Positions 1-8,910 of a stretch of 37,456 bases of DNA are shown here, in pieces. How positions within the stretch are numbered: position 1 is the stretch's first letter; each line of letters starts with the position of its first letter. The stretch spans positions 1-37,456 of the forward strand of contig JAJDTT010000193.1 of NCBI GenBank assembly GCA_022827025.1, read 5' to 3'. A program made the translations under genes and the position numbers. A model generated the notes under the pieces. The model worked only from the letters and a program-made list of their open reading frames with translations. It searched no databases and was not told the origin of the DNA. The stretch comes from Acidobacteriota bacterium. Its GTDB lineage: Bacteria; Acidobacteriota; UBA6911; RPQK01; JAJDTT01.

Positions 1-5
1 TCGCG

Positions 6-87
6 CCGTGCGGGGGGGACGAGCTGAGGGAGGGAGAGACGATGCGGCCGCCCGGTTTTTTTTGAATGCGAGGTCGTAAGACGGCGC
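6..87. repeat. Dispersed repeat copy A
   Basis: These 82 bases match 26841-26922 without gaps, with 8 mismatches by eye (about 90 percent identity). Both copies can be read on the plus strand as an ORF tail containing DELREGET and ending in a TGA (63-65 here, 26898-26900 there), and both are followed by a GGTCGTAAGACGGCG tail leading into a GTCGCCGCTCC-type hairpin. The copy may start before the window. Whether it is the 3' end of a decayed gene family or a noncoding element cannot be decided here. Confidence 0.75.
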
Positions 88-160
88 CGAGGACGACGCC
101 GCTCCGGATGACGCCGCTCCCATTGCAACATGGATACTCCATGTCGCCGCTCCGGTCGCT
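88..160. repeat. Cluster of short hairpin repeats ending CGCCGCTCC
   Basis: Three successive segments end in GACGCCGCTCC or GTCGCCGCTCC. The last has a perfect hairpin at 128-144 with arms ACATGGA and TCCATGT around a 3-nt loop. The same 3' signature recurs at 24525-24660 and 26915-26942 with different but self-complementary stems, so this belongs to a family of small intergenic palindromes. It lies upstream of the SDR gene promoter and has no T run typical of an intrinsic terminator. Confidence 0.6.
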
Positions 161-167
161 CCGGACT

Positions 168-176
168 TGCTATACT
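168..176 (+). promoter_or_regulatory. Extended -10 promoter for the SDR gene
   Basis: The string TGC-TATACT is an extended -10 element (TG, one base, then a hexamer differing from TATAAT at one position). No convincing -35 is visible, as is usual for extended -10 promoters. It would start transcription near 183, about 38 bases before the SDR start codon. Confidence 0.45.
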
Positions 177-220
177 CGCGGACCGATCCGGAACATCGCC
201 CGTCCCTGGAGCGCAAACGC

Positions 221-979
221 ATGTTGAACCTGGAAAGCCGGACCGCCCTGATGGTGGGGACGAAGCGGATGGGCGGCGTGGTGGCGCGGCGTCTGGCTCA
301 AGAGGGCGTTCGGCTGGCGCTCAGCTACCGGGGTTCCAAGCGGGCCGCCGAGGCGCTTCAGGCGCAGTTGGAGCCTTTGACCCGAACCTGTCTGGTCCAG
401 GCTGACGTGAGCCGGCCGGAGGACGTGGTTCGGCTGATGCAGACGGTCCGGGAGGAACTCGGGGACCTCTCCTTTCTCGTCAACCTGGCGTCGGGTTTTC
501 CGCGGGCTCCCTTGGACTCGTTGGGCGCGGCCGCCTGGGAAGCCGCGGAGCCGGCCGCCCGGGCCAACTATCTCCTGGCGGTCCACGCCTCCCGCAGCAT
601 GCGGCAAAACCCGGGACCGACCCGGGGACACCTGATCTTCTTCAGCGACTGGGCCGCCGGAGGGACTCCCTACCGGAACTACCTCCCCTACCTCACCTCC
701 AAGGCTTCCATCGACTTCATGACCCGCGCCTTCGCCGTTGAACTGGCTCCCCACGGCATTCTGGTCAACGCCATCGCCCCGGGCCCCACCATGCGGCCCC
801 CGGAAATCAGCCGCGACGACTGGGATCGCAGCGTGGTCGCCCGGACACCTCTCCGGCGCGAGTCTGCTGCCGGCGAAATCGCCGAGATGATCGTGACCCT
901 CCTGAAGAGTGAGACCATCACGGGTGAGACCATCCGGATCGACGCCGGCCGCCATCTGGCGGGTCCGGGAGTCGATTGA
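221..979 (+). CDS. SDR family NAD(P)-dependent oxidoreductase
   Basis: A 252-residue short-chain dehydrogenase/reductase, the usual length for a classical SDR; predicted to be cytosolic. The nucleotide-binding glycine motif is the variant GTKRMGG near residue 11. The catalytic Tyr and Lys are in YLTSK near residue 165, preceded by a Ser in FFSDWA, and followed by the conserved NAIAPGPT stretch after the active site. The usual NNAG motif is replaced by NLASG. The substrate cannot be read from sequence; enoyl-ACP-reductase-like and pteridine-reductase-like SDRs share this layout. The ATG at 221 is chosen over one at 167 because the Rossmann strand begins directly after it and TGGAG lies 10 bases upstream. 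It stands alone between a repeat cluster and a Kelch gene. Confidence 0.88.
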   Translation: MLNLESRTALMVGTKRMGGVVARRLAQEGVRLALSYRGSKRAAEALQAQLEPLTRTCLVQADVSRPEDVVRLMQTVREELGDLSFLVNLASGFPRAPLDSLGAAAWEAAEPAARANYLLAVHASRSMRQNPGPTRGHLIFFSDWAAGGTPYRNYLPYLTSKASIDFMTRAFAVELAPHGILVNAIAPGPTMRPPEISRDDWDRSVVARTPLRRESAAGEIAEMIVTLLKSETITGETIRIDAGRHLAGPGVD

Positions 980-1051
980 TTGCGCCGGTCCCGCATTCGG
1001 GCCGGAGCCGAAACTTGCAAGTTCAGGACCGCGATTGCAGTCTAAGCGTTG

Positions 1052-2059
1052 ATGGTACGGTTGATCGGCGCATCGTTTTTTTCACTGATTCTCGTGGCCG
1101 GCGCCGTCTCGGACGAGACCTTGCTCACCTGGTCCAGGGGGCCGGATCTGGAGCTTCCGAGGGGCGGCTACAGCGCCGTCGTCCACCAGGGGGGAATTCT
1201 CGTCGCCGGGGGAGCTTACTGGCGGGACGGCGAGAAACTCTGGACGGACCGGGTCGACTTCTACGATCCCGAGACCGGAAGGTGGTCGCAGCGGCCGTCG
1301 CTGCCGGAACCTCTGGGCTACGGGGGAATGGTCCGGATCGGGGAGGAGCTCTACCTGTTGGGCGGAGGCAACGGTCCCCGGCCTCAACGCAAGGTGTTCA
1401 AGCTGACCGAACAAGGCTGGTCCGTGGTGGGCCAAAATCCGGCGCCGCGCTATATGGCGTCGGTGGTGGCCGTCGGGTCAACCATCTACCAGGTGGCGGG
1501 AAGCCTCAGCATGACCGATCTGGACCGTTGTACCGATGAGGTCTGGTCCCTGGACGTTTCGACCGGCGACTGGCAGAGGTTGGCGCCGATTCCGGGACCG
1601 TCCCGGATGATTCAGGCGGCGGCCGTCCTCGGAAACTCGGTGTACGTCTTCGGAGGCTCCACCAAGGAGCCGGGCAAGAGGCTTCAGAACCTGGACGACG
1701 CCTACCGGTTCGACACGGAGACGGGCCAATGGACCCGGTTGGGTCCGACTCCGGTGGCGGCCCGGGCCTGGTGGGCCGAACCGGTGGGCGAACTGATCTA
1801 CCTGTCCGGCGGATACGCCCAGTCGTTTCAGGGAACCGTCTACGAATACGATCCTTCGGGAGACACCTACACCCTGGTTTCCAGCTTCGAGCCGGCCCTG
1901 GCGGATACCGAGTTCCTGCACCTGGACGGAGCCTTTTACGGAATCTCCGGGGAGGACAAGGGCCGGTCCCGCTTCCCCGGGCTTCTCGTGGGCCGTTTTC
2001 CGGGAGAGCCGTCCGAGGAGGAGCCGGAAGAGGCGTCCGAGGAACCATCCGGCGAGTAG
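1052..2059 (+). CDS. Secreted Kelch-repeat beta-propeller protein
   Basis: A 335-residue protein with an N-terminal signal peptide (hydrophobic core SFFSLILVAGAV) and about five to six Kelch motifs. Each has a Gly-Gly pair followed about 20 residues later by Tyr and Trp, for example LYLLGGGNG, VYVFGGS and IYLSGGY, with DPETGRW and DTETGQW blades. The family is a beta-propeller; the closest bacterial function is N-acetylneuraminate epimerase (NanM), but many Kelch proteins only bind ligands, so no reaction is assigned. The C-terminus is an unusual acidic tail rich in Glu, Pro and Ser. A TTG immediately upstream (1049) could also start translation. The next gene follows after 51 bases on the same strand. 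Confidence 0.8.
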   Translation: MVRLIGASFFSLILVAGAVSDETLLTWSRGPDLELPRGGYSAVVHQGGILVAGGAYWRDGEKLWTDRVDFYDPETGRWSQRPSLPEPLGYGGMVRIGEELYLLGGGNGPRPQRKVFKLTEQGWSVVGQNPAPRYMASVVAVGSTIYQVAGSLSMTDLDRCTDEVWSLDVSTGDWQRLAPIPGPSRMIQAAAVLGNSVYVFGGSTKEPGKRLQNLDDAYRFDTETGQWTRLGPTPVAARAWWAEPVGELIYLSGGYAQSFQGTVYEYDPSGDTYTLVSSFEPALADTEFLHLDGAFYGISGEDKGRSRFPGLLVGRFPGEPSEEEPEEASEEPSGE

Positions 2060-2110
2060 TCGAAGGACCGCCTTTCCCATCTCCAACGCCTCATCCGTTC
2101 CCGGTGGCAA

Positions 2111-4540
2111 ATGCGGCTGACGAGCGACGGACAGAACGAAACCCGGTGGACGGATTTCATTCGGCCGTACGGCCTCCGGTACGCGGGGTTCTGCCTGGTG
2201 GTCCTCGCATGGGCGGCCTGTTACTCGCCGCTCTTGAGCGGCTTGAGGGTCGTCACCTACGATGCTCTGGCTCAGAACTTCCCTGCCGCCGCGTTTTCGG
2301 CGAGGGCGATTCAGCAGGGGGATTCACCCTTTTGGAACCCGAACCTCTTCTCCGGGCATCCCGCGTTGTCCGATCCCCAGATGTTCCTGTTCTCTCCCCT
2401 GTTCATGCCCTTGATGGTGCTGGGGGACCCTCATGACATCCACTGGTTCACCCTGGTCGTGGCGCTCCACGTGCTGTTGGGCGGGCTTGGCTTCTACGTC
2501 TTGCTCCGGCGTGTGGACGCGGCGCTGCTGCCGGCGGTGCTGGGCGCAGCCGTCTTCATGTTCGGCGGGTACGCCCTGACACGGCTGCAGCACACGACAA
2601 TGATCTTGAGCTACGCGTACTTCCCGTGGGCGCTGGTGCTCTTGCGGAAGTTGTTGGATTCTCCCCGCGTTGGCCTGGCCGTAGGATTCGGTTTGGTCGC
2701 CGGGGGCATGGCCGCACACGCCAACCAGGTGGCGTATTTGCTGTCGCTGGTTCTGGCCGCCGTCTCGGTGGCGGCGTTTTTCAGGGCGCCGGACAAGGCC
2801 GCGTTTCTACGGCGGAAACTGCCCTGGCTGGCCGCGGCCGGGATCCTTGCATTCCTGATTCTCCTGCCTCAGCTCTACGGCATCTTCCTGTTTCTGGATG
2901 ACAGCAACCGTCCCCACTTCGAGTACGCATTCGCGGCCCGGCAATCCATGTGGCCCTATATACCGGCAACACTGCTGGCGCCCGACCTCTTCGGCGCGCT
3001 GGGCGACAACTATGTGGGACGGGATGATCGGACCGAGTCCTTGTTGTACGTCGGAGGCCCCGGTGTCTGGGTGCTGGCGTTCTGGGGCCTGTGGCGCGGA
3101 GTCCTCTGGAGGCGCCGCAACCTGTTCTTCCTCGCACTACTGGCGTTTTCGCTCCTTTACATGCTTGGCGACCTGACGCCGGCGTACCGACTGTTTTACG
3201 AAGTCATCCCCGGAGTCGGGCTCTTCCAACGGCCCCTGGACGGCGGGTTCCTGCTCAATATCGCCTTGGCGGGCCTGATCGCCCTGGTGTTGGATGAGGT
3301 GTTGCGAAGGGATCTGGAGAGGCGTTCGTCCCGCCGGACGCAAGTCTTTGGAAGGGTGTGCCTCGCGCTTCTGGGGGCGGCCTTCTCAGTCTGCGTATGG
3401 ACGGGAGTGACGCTGCACCAGGATTGGCGGCCGGTAATGGAGGCCCTCGGCGCCGCCTCGGCCTGGATCTTGGCATCCGCACTGGCTCTTTTTCTGTTGC
3501 TGCGGTACGAGCAACTGCGATGGCCCTTGTCACTGGCCCTCACGGCCCTTGTCGTGGCAAACCTGGGATGGGTGAACCTGAACCGCAGGATCAATGTGGT
3601 CCCGACCAGCAAAATCAGCCATCCCGGCGGGTTGCCGAAAGTACACCGGCAAATCGTGGAGTTTATCGGCGAAAATACGGCTCCCGGAGAGAGCGGCGCT
3701 CCCCCTCGTCGTGTCGATCTGATTTACGCCGGCGCAGAAATGTCGAACCTGCCCAATCTGTTTCCGGTTCATTCCATATCGGGCGCCAATCCGTTTGTCT
3801 CCGGCCGCTACCAGATGTTTGCGGGTAAACGAAACGTCTACTCCGGACCGCCCCTGTTTTCGCCCATGATGCCCGGCTATGCATCGGAAGCATTGGACAG
3901 TCTCGACGTGAAATACGTGATCACGGCCCTGGACCTGGAAGAATACGATTCGACTTACGATGCCGCCGAATTGCCGCTGGTGGAGCGCTTCGCCAACATC
4001 TCGGTTTACGCGAACCCGAATGCGCTTCCCCGCGTGCGCCTGCTGAACCGGTTCCAGGTCGCCTGCAGTCGGGAGCAGGCGGCGGAACTGCTGTCCAGTC
4101 CTTCGTTCACCCATCATGGCAATGCCGTGGTCGAACTGCGGGATGGGCGAGTCCCCGAATTGCAAGAAGTCTTCGGCGACGGTGGAACCCTACCGTGTGC
4201 AGACGGCTCGAGTTTCGAGGTTTCAACCGATTCGAGTGGCCGGGACCAGGTACGGATCGTGAACTACGAAAACGACCGGGTGGAGGTGGTGGCCGAGAGC
4301 GACCATCCGCGCCTTCTGATACTGGCGGATGTGCTCACCGAAGGATGGAAGGCCTGGCTGGACGGCCGGGAAGTGCCGATCCACTACGCCAACTACGCTT
4401 TCCGTGGCGTGTTCCTGCCTCCGGGACACCACGAGATCAGCTTCCGGTTCCGGCCGTTTGACGCCGACGTTGCCCTCGACGTCCTGCGCAGGATCTTCAC
4501 CGGCCGAGACGAAAACCCGGTGCCGATTCGATACCGGTGA
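2111..4540 (+). CDS. YfhO-like multispanning membrane protein
   Basis: An 809-residue integral membrane protein resembling the YfhO family (GT-C-like glycosyltransferase fold; in Firmicutes YfhO glycosylates lipoteichoic acid). About 11-13 hydrophobic segments occupy residues 22-490, after an N-terminal region with the typical YDALAQNFP and PFWNPNLFSGHP motifs, which contain the acidic and polar residues expected at the lipid-linked sugar site. The last 300 residues form a soluble extracytoplasmic domain that ends in the family's beta-rich module (WKAWLDGREVPI, FRGVFLPPGHHEISF). The length agrees with the family. The acceptor is unknown; a role in cell-envelope glycosylation is an inference. 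The preceding Kelch gene is 51 bases away, so co-transcription is possible. Confidence 0.85.
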   Translation: MRLTSDGQNETRWTDFIRPYGLRYAGFCLVVLAWAACYSPLLSGLRVVTYDALAQNFPAAAFSARAIQQGDSPFWNPNLFSGHPALSDPQMFLFSPLFMPLMVLGDPHDIHWFTLVVALHVLLGGLGFYVLLRRVDAALLPAVLGAAVFMFGGYALTRLQHTTMILSYAYFPWALVLLRKLLDSPRVGLAVGFGLVAGGMAAHANQVAYLLSLVLAAVSVAAFFRAPDKAAFLRRKLPWLAAAGILAFLILLPQLYGIFLFLDDSNRPHFEYAFAARQSMWPYIPATLLAPDLFGALGDNYVGRDDRTESLLYVGGPGVWVLAFWGLWRGVLWRRRNLFFLALLAFSLLYMLGDLTPAYRLFYEVIPGVGLFQRPLDGGFLLNIALAGLIALVLDEVLRRDLERRSSRRTQVFGRVCLALLGAAFSVCVWTGVTLHQDWRPVMEALGAASAWILASALALFLLLRYEQLRWPLSLALTALVVANLGWVNLNRRINVVPTSKISHPGGLPKVHRQIVEFIGENTAPGESGAPPRRVDLIYAGAEMSNLPNLFPVHSISGANPFVSGRYQMFAGKRNVYSGPPLFSPMMPGYASEALDSLDVKYVITALDLEEYDSTYDAAELPLVERFANISVYANPNALPRVRLLNRFQVACSREQAAELLSSPSFTHHGNAVVELRDGRVPELQEVFGDGGTLPCADGSSFEVSTDSSGRDQVRIVNYENDRVEVVAESDHPRLLILADVLTEGWKAWLDGREVPIHYANYAFRGVFLPPGHHEISFRFRPFDADVALDVLRRIFTGRDENPVPIRYR

Positions 4541-4808
4541 CGGGGCGGGTTGAGCCGGCGAAGCGGTCTGGAACCGGGCGATACCGGTGCCGTCAGGTGC
4601 CGGGAATGACCGCCGGAGCGAACTTCCGCATCCGATTCGTCCGCGTCGCCGGACCTGACCGCGATCCTCCGATCGATCGCGGCCGGCGTCTCGTTGCGCC
4701 ACGACACCTTCGAACCGATGGATCGCTCCAACTCGCAACGCGCCCCTGCGGTATGATGCGCAACGAATGATTCTTGCCCGCGCAAGCGGAGGACAGGAGA
4801 GACTTCTC

Positions 4809-5801
4809 ATGACAGGTCCGATACTTACGATCATTGTTTCGCTCGTGTTGAGCACTCCCGGTCTCGCCGTCCGGCTTCCCGCGGAGACCGCGGCGGTTCC
4901 GGGCCGTTCCGGGGCGGTTGCTGAATCCAAGCCCGAGGGTGTCCACTGCAAAGGGCAGCCCCAAGGCACGGCGTGCTGGATGGAGCTGGCCGATCATCCG
5001 GGATGTTACGTCTGGAACAGCTACTTGGAGCCGGACGAGACCTTGACCTGGACCGCAACGTGCGCCGAGGGGTTGGCTCAGGGCAAAGGCACGCTGACGG
5101 AGGTCTGGGAAGGGGGCAAAAAGAAAAAGGTAAAAACCGGGCGCATTGTGAAAGGAAAGCCGCACGGGCCGTGGGTCTACCGCGACCAGGATGGGAGCGA
5201 CTCGGAAGGCTCGTATGAAGAGGGGATGCGTCACGGCAAGTGGGTCGAGCGCGTGGCGGGCGGGACCGTCCAGGAAGGCCCGTATGAGGCGGGGAAACGG
5301 CACGGCAAGTGGTCCCTGCGCCTCGCTTCCGGGACCGTCATGGAGGGCCCGTTCAAGAAGGGGTACCAGGAGGGCTCGTGGGTGTTGCGTTTTGCTTCCG
5401 GGAACGTCTCGGAGGGCCCGTTCAAGGCGGGGATGCGTCATGGCCACTGGGTCGAGCGTTTGGCGGATGGGACCGTCCAGGAAGGCCCGTACGAGGCAGG
5501 GCAACGCCAGGGCAAGTGGGTCCTGCGCTTCGCTTCCGGGACCGTGATGGAAGGCCCGTTCGTGGCGGGGCAGCGTCAGGGTCACTGGGTCGAGCGCTAC
5601 GCGGATGGGGCCGTCCTGGAGGGCTCGTACGAGGCGGGCCAGGAGCACGGCCATTGGGTTGAGCGTTTGGCGGATGGGACCATCCAGGAAGGCCCGTATG
5701 AGGCGGGGAAGCGTCACGGATGGTGGTTCAAGCGCAGGAAAGGGGTCGTGGTTGAGGAAGCCTACTTTGTGAAGGGGGAAGGGGCGTGGGGCCAGAGTTA
5801 G
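4809..5801 (+). CDS. Secreted 23-residue-repeat (MORN_2-like) protein, paralog 1
   Basis: A 330-residue exported protein. The signal peptide (MTGPILTIIVSLVLSTPGLA) starts at the ATG at 4809, which has AGGAG upstream; a further ATG at 4767 would put a charged extension before it, so it was rejected. A four-cysteine head (HCKGQP, TACWME, GCYVWN, ATCAEG) is followed by eight near-perfect 23-residue repeats of the type GPYEAGKRHG.WVER.ADGTVQE at 5208-5759. This is the MORN_2/YwqK-like repeat, a beta-hairpin solenoid. The name 'antitoxin' attached to YwqK does not apply to a secreted protein. Function is unknown. A paralog lies at 8911-10026; the regularity suggests recent repeat expansion. Confidence 0.82.
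   Translation: MTGPILTIIVSLVLSTPGLAVRLPAETAAVPGRSGAVAESKPEGVHCKGQPQGTACWMELADHPGCYVWNSYLEPDETLTWTATCAEGLAQGKGTLTEVWEGGKKKKVKTGRIVKGKPHGPWVYRDQDGSDSEGSYEEGMRHGKWVERVAGGTVQEGPYEAGKRHGKWSLRLASGTVMEGPFKKGYQEGSWVLRFASGNVSEGPFKAGMRHGHWVERLADGTVQEGPYEAGQRQGKWVLRFASGTVMEGPFVAGQRQGHWVERYADGAVLEGSYEAGQEHGHWVERLADGTIQEGPYEAGKRHGWWFKRRKGVVVEEAYFVKGEGAWGQS
5208..5759 (+). repeat. Eight 69-bp coding repeats (23-residue MORN_2-like units)
   Basis: In-frame tandem repeats of 69 bases. Each unit encodes G-P-Y-E-A-G-K-R-H-G-x-W-V-x-R-x-x-x-G-x-V-x-E. Consecutive units share long identical DNA stretches such as GGGACCGT(C/G)ATGGA(A/G)GGCCCGTTC, so copy number could change by slippage or recombination. Confidence 0.85.
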
Positions 5802-5889
5802 CCCGTGCTTCCCAACGGGAGATCAATGAACCCGGGGGACACTCCTTTTTGATCGTCCGCCTCCCATTCTTCTCCTCCAGGTAATTTCG

Positions 5890-5895
5890 TATACT
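5890..5895 (+). promoter_or_regulatory. Candidate -10 box directly upstream of the nitroreductase
   Basis: TATACT ends 7 bases before the ATG at 5903, so a transcript starting at the normal distance from the -10 would begin at or next to the start codon. No Shine-Dalgarno sequence is visible. No convincing -35 was found. Confidence 0.35.
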
Positions 5896-5902
5896 TCGAG
5901 CC

Positions 5903-6505
5903 ATGTCCAAGGAGGCCACCCCGGATCATCCCGTTCACAGATACATCTCGGCGCGCTGGAGTCCGTACGCCTTCTCACCGCGGCTGATCCCGCGGGAAGA
6001 TCTCTTCTCCATCTTTGAGGCGGCACGCTGGGCGGCATCGTCGTTCAACGAACAGCCGTGGCGCTATCTCGTCGCGAGCCGTGACCGGACGGAGGACTTC
6101 GAGAAGATCTTGAGTTGCCTGCTCGAGGGCAACCAGACCTGGGCCCGTGAAGTTCCGACCCTCGCGCTCGGGTGCATAAAGACGAGCTTCACCCACAACG
6201 GCAGGTTCAACCGCGTCGCGCAGCATGATCTGGGACTGGCTTCCGCGACCCTCACCTTCGAGGCGACGAGCCGGGGCGTCTATGTGCATCAAATGGCCGG
6301 AATTCGGCCCGGCAAGGCGCGGGAAGTGTTTTCCATCCCGGACGGGTTCGAGGCAGTAACGGCGCTGGCGCTCGGCTATCGGGCCGATGCAGGCGCTGGA
6401 GCCCCGGAATTGCGGGCACGAGACGAAGGTTCGCGCACCCGCCGGCCCCAAAGCGAGTTCGTTTTCGGCGCCGAGTGGGGCAAGCCGGGCCTCGGATCCA
6501 CGTAG
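5903..6505 (+). CDS. Nitroreductase family protein
   Basis: A 200-residue FMN-dependent nitroreductase-fold protein, predicted cytosolic and homodimeric as in the family. The N-terminus has the family pattern RYISARWSPYAFSPRLIPREDL and then AARWAASSFNEQPWRYLV, corresponding to the conserved A..APSa.N.QPWrf FMN-binding segment. The C-terminal part retains HDLGLASATLTFEATSRGVYVHQMAGI and then ALALGYR, as in classical members. It would reduce nitro groups, quinones or similar acceptors with NAD(P)H; the substrate is not predictable. The C-terminal tail is Arg-rich. It lies between the two 23-residue-repeat paralogs; no functional link is evident. Confidence 0.87.
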   Translation: MSKEATPDHPVHRYISARWSPYAFSPRLIPREDLFSIFEAARWAASSFNEQPWRYLVASRDRTEDFEKILSCLLEGNQTWAREVPTLALGCIKTSFTHNGRFNRVAQHDLGLASATLTFEATSRGVYVHQMAGIRPGKAREVFSIPDGFEAVTALALGYRADAGAGAPELRARDEGSRTRRPQSEFVFGAEWGKPGLGST

Positions 6506-6608
6506 ACGAGGTGGCCGGCGGCTCTCGCCGATCGATTGCCCGTCGGAATCCTTTCGAATAACCTGTCGGAATTCCTCACGCCACTCGTCGAGAACAAGGA
6601 GGACACCG

Positions 6609-7022
6609 ATGAAGACCCTTTCCGTGATCCTTTCCATCATCCTGGTCTTGTCGTCCAACCTCCATGCCGGCCCCGGCCCGGACGCGGCTCACCTCGTGTC
6701 CATTGAGGACCTGAAAGCCGAGATCTCGGCCGGCAATGCCGAACGCGCCGGCAACATCCGCGAAGTTAAGACTCTGCTCCAGCGTCCGGAGGTTCAGAAA
6801 CTTGGCCGCCAGTTCGACCTGGAGAAGATCGAAGCTGCAATCCCGGCACTCGATGACGACACCCTGGCCCGGCTGGCCGCTGAGAGCGCTCGGATGAACG
6901 AGCAGTTCAGGGCGGGAGATTCGGAACAACGATGCGGATGCGACTTGAAGAGAGCCATCGCCTTATGGCTCATCTTTTGGGGCGCCATAGTGGCCATAGT
7001 CGCGATAGCGGTTCTCGGGTAA
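6609..7022 (+). CDS. Small exported protein with C-terminal membrane helix
   Basis: A 137-residue protein starting at an ATG preceded by AAGGAGG at good spacing. It has a signal peptide (TLSVILSIILVLSSNLHA), a helical middle (residues about 30-100) with the pattern REVKTLLQRPEVQKLG..FDLEKIEAAIPALDDDTLARLAAES, a CGC pair near residue 112, and a final helix ALWLIFWGAIVAIVAIAVLG. The layout resembles PA2779-type proteins (DUF6627), which have a similar 'PEV..L...I....I..LDD..L..LA' core and a C-terminal transmembrane segment; this assignment is tentative. Function is unknown. Coding character is well supported by the ribosome-binding site and the signal peptide. Confidence 0.7.
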   Translation: MKTLSVILSIILVLSSNLHAGPGPDAAHLVSIEDLKAEISAGNAERAGNIREVKTLLQRPEVQKLGRQFDLEKIEAAIPALDDDTLARLAAESARMNEQFRAGDSEQRCGCDLKRAIALWLIFWGAIVAIVAIAVLG

Positions 7023-7314
7023 TGGCAACGGGCGTACAGGCGTTTGATTGAGTGGTCGAAAACGAGGAAAAGTCCTGACGAAAGCTGATCCGCTCCGGGT
7101 CGTGACCTCGATGGAGCGTCCGGCCAGGCCCTCGGAAGGATCGCAGGTGCCCCCCTCGAAACCGCCGCCCCGCTTCCCGTCGTCTGGACTTCCAGATGGT
7201 CCATCCCCGGCCGTGTGAACCCTGACGGCCTTTTATTCGTCGAATCAATCGAAAGCGGCGTACTTTCCGGGTGGCTGTCCAACCGTGCAAATCGGAATCC
7301 GACCTTTTGGGTTC
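7023..7314. other. Intergenic region without recognised features
   Basis: These 292 bases separate the small exported protein from the VWFA-domain gene. No coherent ORF, tRNA or clear terminator was seen; the long minus-strand frame across it looks like a shadow of the GC-rich sequence. Confidence 0.4.
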
Positions 7315-8832
7315 ATGAGTTCCCGTGGCTGCAATCTCCTCGTCTGCCTGCTGCTTTTCGGCGTGGGTTGGCCCCGGCCACTTCGGGCTCAGGATCCTGC
7401 TCCCAGCTTCAGGGCCCGGTCGGATGTCGTGCTCGTGGATCTCATCGTCACCGATCAGAGCGGCAATTTCGTGGCCGATCTGAACCCGGAGGAGATTGAG
7501 GTCTTCGAGGACGGCAAGCGCCAGGAACTCCAATTCTTTCGACTCGAACGTACGGATCGTTTTCACGGCAAGAAAACCCAGTCCGCAGTTTCCGATTCAA
7601 CGGGCGCCTATTACGCATTCCTGGTGGATCTGCAGACATTGACCCATGAGACGGTGCAGACGAGCAAGACAGCCATTCGGGAGTTCTTACGCTCGAAGAT
7701 CGACCCGCGCGACTATTTCATGCTGGCTGCCGTCGGCCCCGAGCTTCAGGTTGTTCAACCGCTCACCCGAAATCTCACGGCGCTGGAACAAGCCTTGGAT
7801 CAGATTTCCTACTATCCATGGTTGCCGCCGAGCATCACTCCTCATGAAGTACTCTACTTGCTCGGCAGGCAGGGGACCCTGTCATGCGAGGCACTCTCAG
7901 CTTTGTGCCGGCATCTGGGCTCCTTGCCCAATAGAAAGCATGTCCTTTACTTCTCGAGAGGATACGAGCTGGAAATGTCGGCCCTGGTGCATTTCAATCC
8001 CAGACGCCCCAGAACCTCAACCCGGGCCACCTACTCCCTGAAGAACAAAGTGCTCTCAACGGTGGATCAGGCCAATCGCAATCAAGTGACCATACACAGC
8101 ATCGACCCTCGAAGATTGATGGCGACCCCTCAGGATTTGAACCCCTATGTGAGTGGTTCGGCACTGGAGGCGACCCACGAATTTCTGGCTTTGCTATCGA
8201 CGGACACCGGGGGGCTTCTCGCCACCAACGAGAACGATCTGCAGGGTCCCATGCGAGAGGTCTATCTCGACGGCGGAACGTACTATGTCTTCGGCTATGT
8301 TCCGCATACGAAGCGGAAGATCGGCAAATTTCACGAGATCACGGTCCGGGTGAAGCGGGAGGATCTTCGCCTCCGGTACCGCAGGGGATACGTGGATCAC
8401 GATCCGCTGGTCGCCGCGCAGTCGGACCTGGCAAATGCATTCAAGTTTCCGGATCTGTTCAAGGACTTTCCGTTCAATCTTGATGTCGTTCCCAAGGGCG
8501 GAGTACTTGCCGTGCGCGCCCGGATTCCCACTAACGCGCTTCGATTTGTTTCGGAAGGAGAGAAGAACCGTTGTGTCCTGGAGATCTTTGGAATCGTCTT
8601 CGATGAATTCCACGAGCCCACGGAAAAGGGATTTTTTCTGACCAAGAGCGTCGACCTCGACTTCGATGCCAAGGGGTTGGAGACTTTCCTTGGCTACGAG
8701 ACCATCGGGCCCTGGATGGAGGAGGACTTTCCGGAAAAAGGCAACTATCTGGTAGTGGTGCTCCGGCAGAGACTAACGGGAGAACTCGCTGCGGCTCAGG
8801 CTGTTCTGGACATGAATAATATCGCCCATTGA
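7315..8832 (+). CDS. Secreted VWFA-related Acidobacterial domain protein
   Basis: A 505-residue exported protein. The signal peptide (NLLVCLLLFGVGWPRPLRAQ) is followed by the hallmark of the VWFA-related Acidobacterial domain: VVLVDLIVTDQSGNFVADL then EEIEVFEDGKRQEL (residues about 33-75). The von Willebrand A-like core starts at YYAFLVDLQTL. The canonical metal-site motif DxSxS is not intact (DLQTLT), as in many members. The C-terminal half (YYVFGYVP...VRVKREDLRLRYRRGY) is the usual beta-rich tail. The family is greatly expanded in Acidobacteriota and its function is unknown. An in-frame GTG at 7285 is an alternative start; ATG 7315 gives the more typical signal peptide. Neither start has a clear ribosome-binding site. 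Confidence 0.85.
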   Translation: MSSRGCNLLVCLLLFGVGWPRPLRAQDPAPSFRARSDVVLVDLIVTDQSGNFVADLNPEEIEVFEDGKRQELQFFRLERTDRFHGKKTQSAVSDSTGAYYAFLVDLQTLTHETVQTSKTAIREFLRSKIDPRDYFMLAAVGPELQVVQPLTRNLTALEQALDQISYYPWLPPSITPHEVLYLLGRQGTLSCEALSALCRHLGSLPNRKHVLYFSRGYELEMSALVHFNPRRPRTSTRATYSLKNKVLSTVDQANRNQVTIHSIDPRRLMATPQDLNPYVSGSALEATHEFLALLSTDTGGLLATNENDLQGPMREVYLDGGTYYVFGYVPHTKRKIGKFHEITVRVKREDLRLRYRRGYVDHDPLVAAQSDLANAFKFPDLFKDFPFNLDVVPKGGVLAVRARIPTNALRFVSEGEKNRCVLEIFGIVFDEFHEPTEKGFFLTKSVDLDFDAKGLETFLGYETIGPWMEEDFPEKGNYLVVVLRQRLTGELAAAQAVLDMNNIAH

Positions 8833-8910
8833 GGGACCGATCGAATATGAAAGCGGAGTAATCCAACCTTCTCCGTTGGCCGTCCAGGCTGAGAACGGGA
8901 GAGAGTTCCA

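Noticed and set aside
4593-5717. Long minus-strand frame with repeated LIRAFLDGP-type units.
   Set aside because: It is the antisense image of the 69-base coding repeats; the plus strand has the signal peptide and ribosome-binding site. The same applies to 8773-9885.
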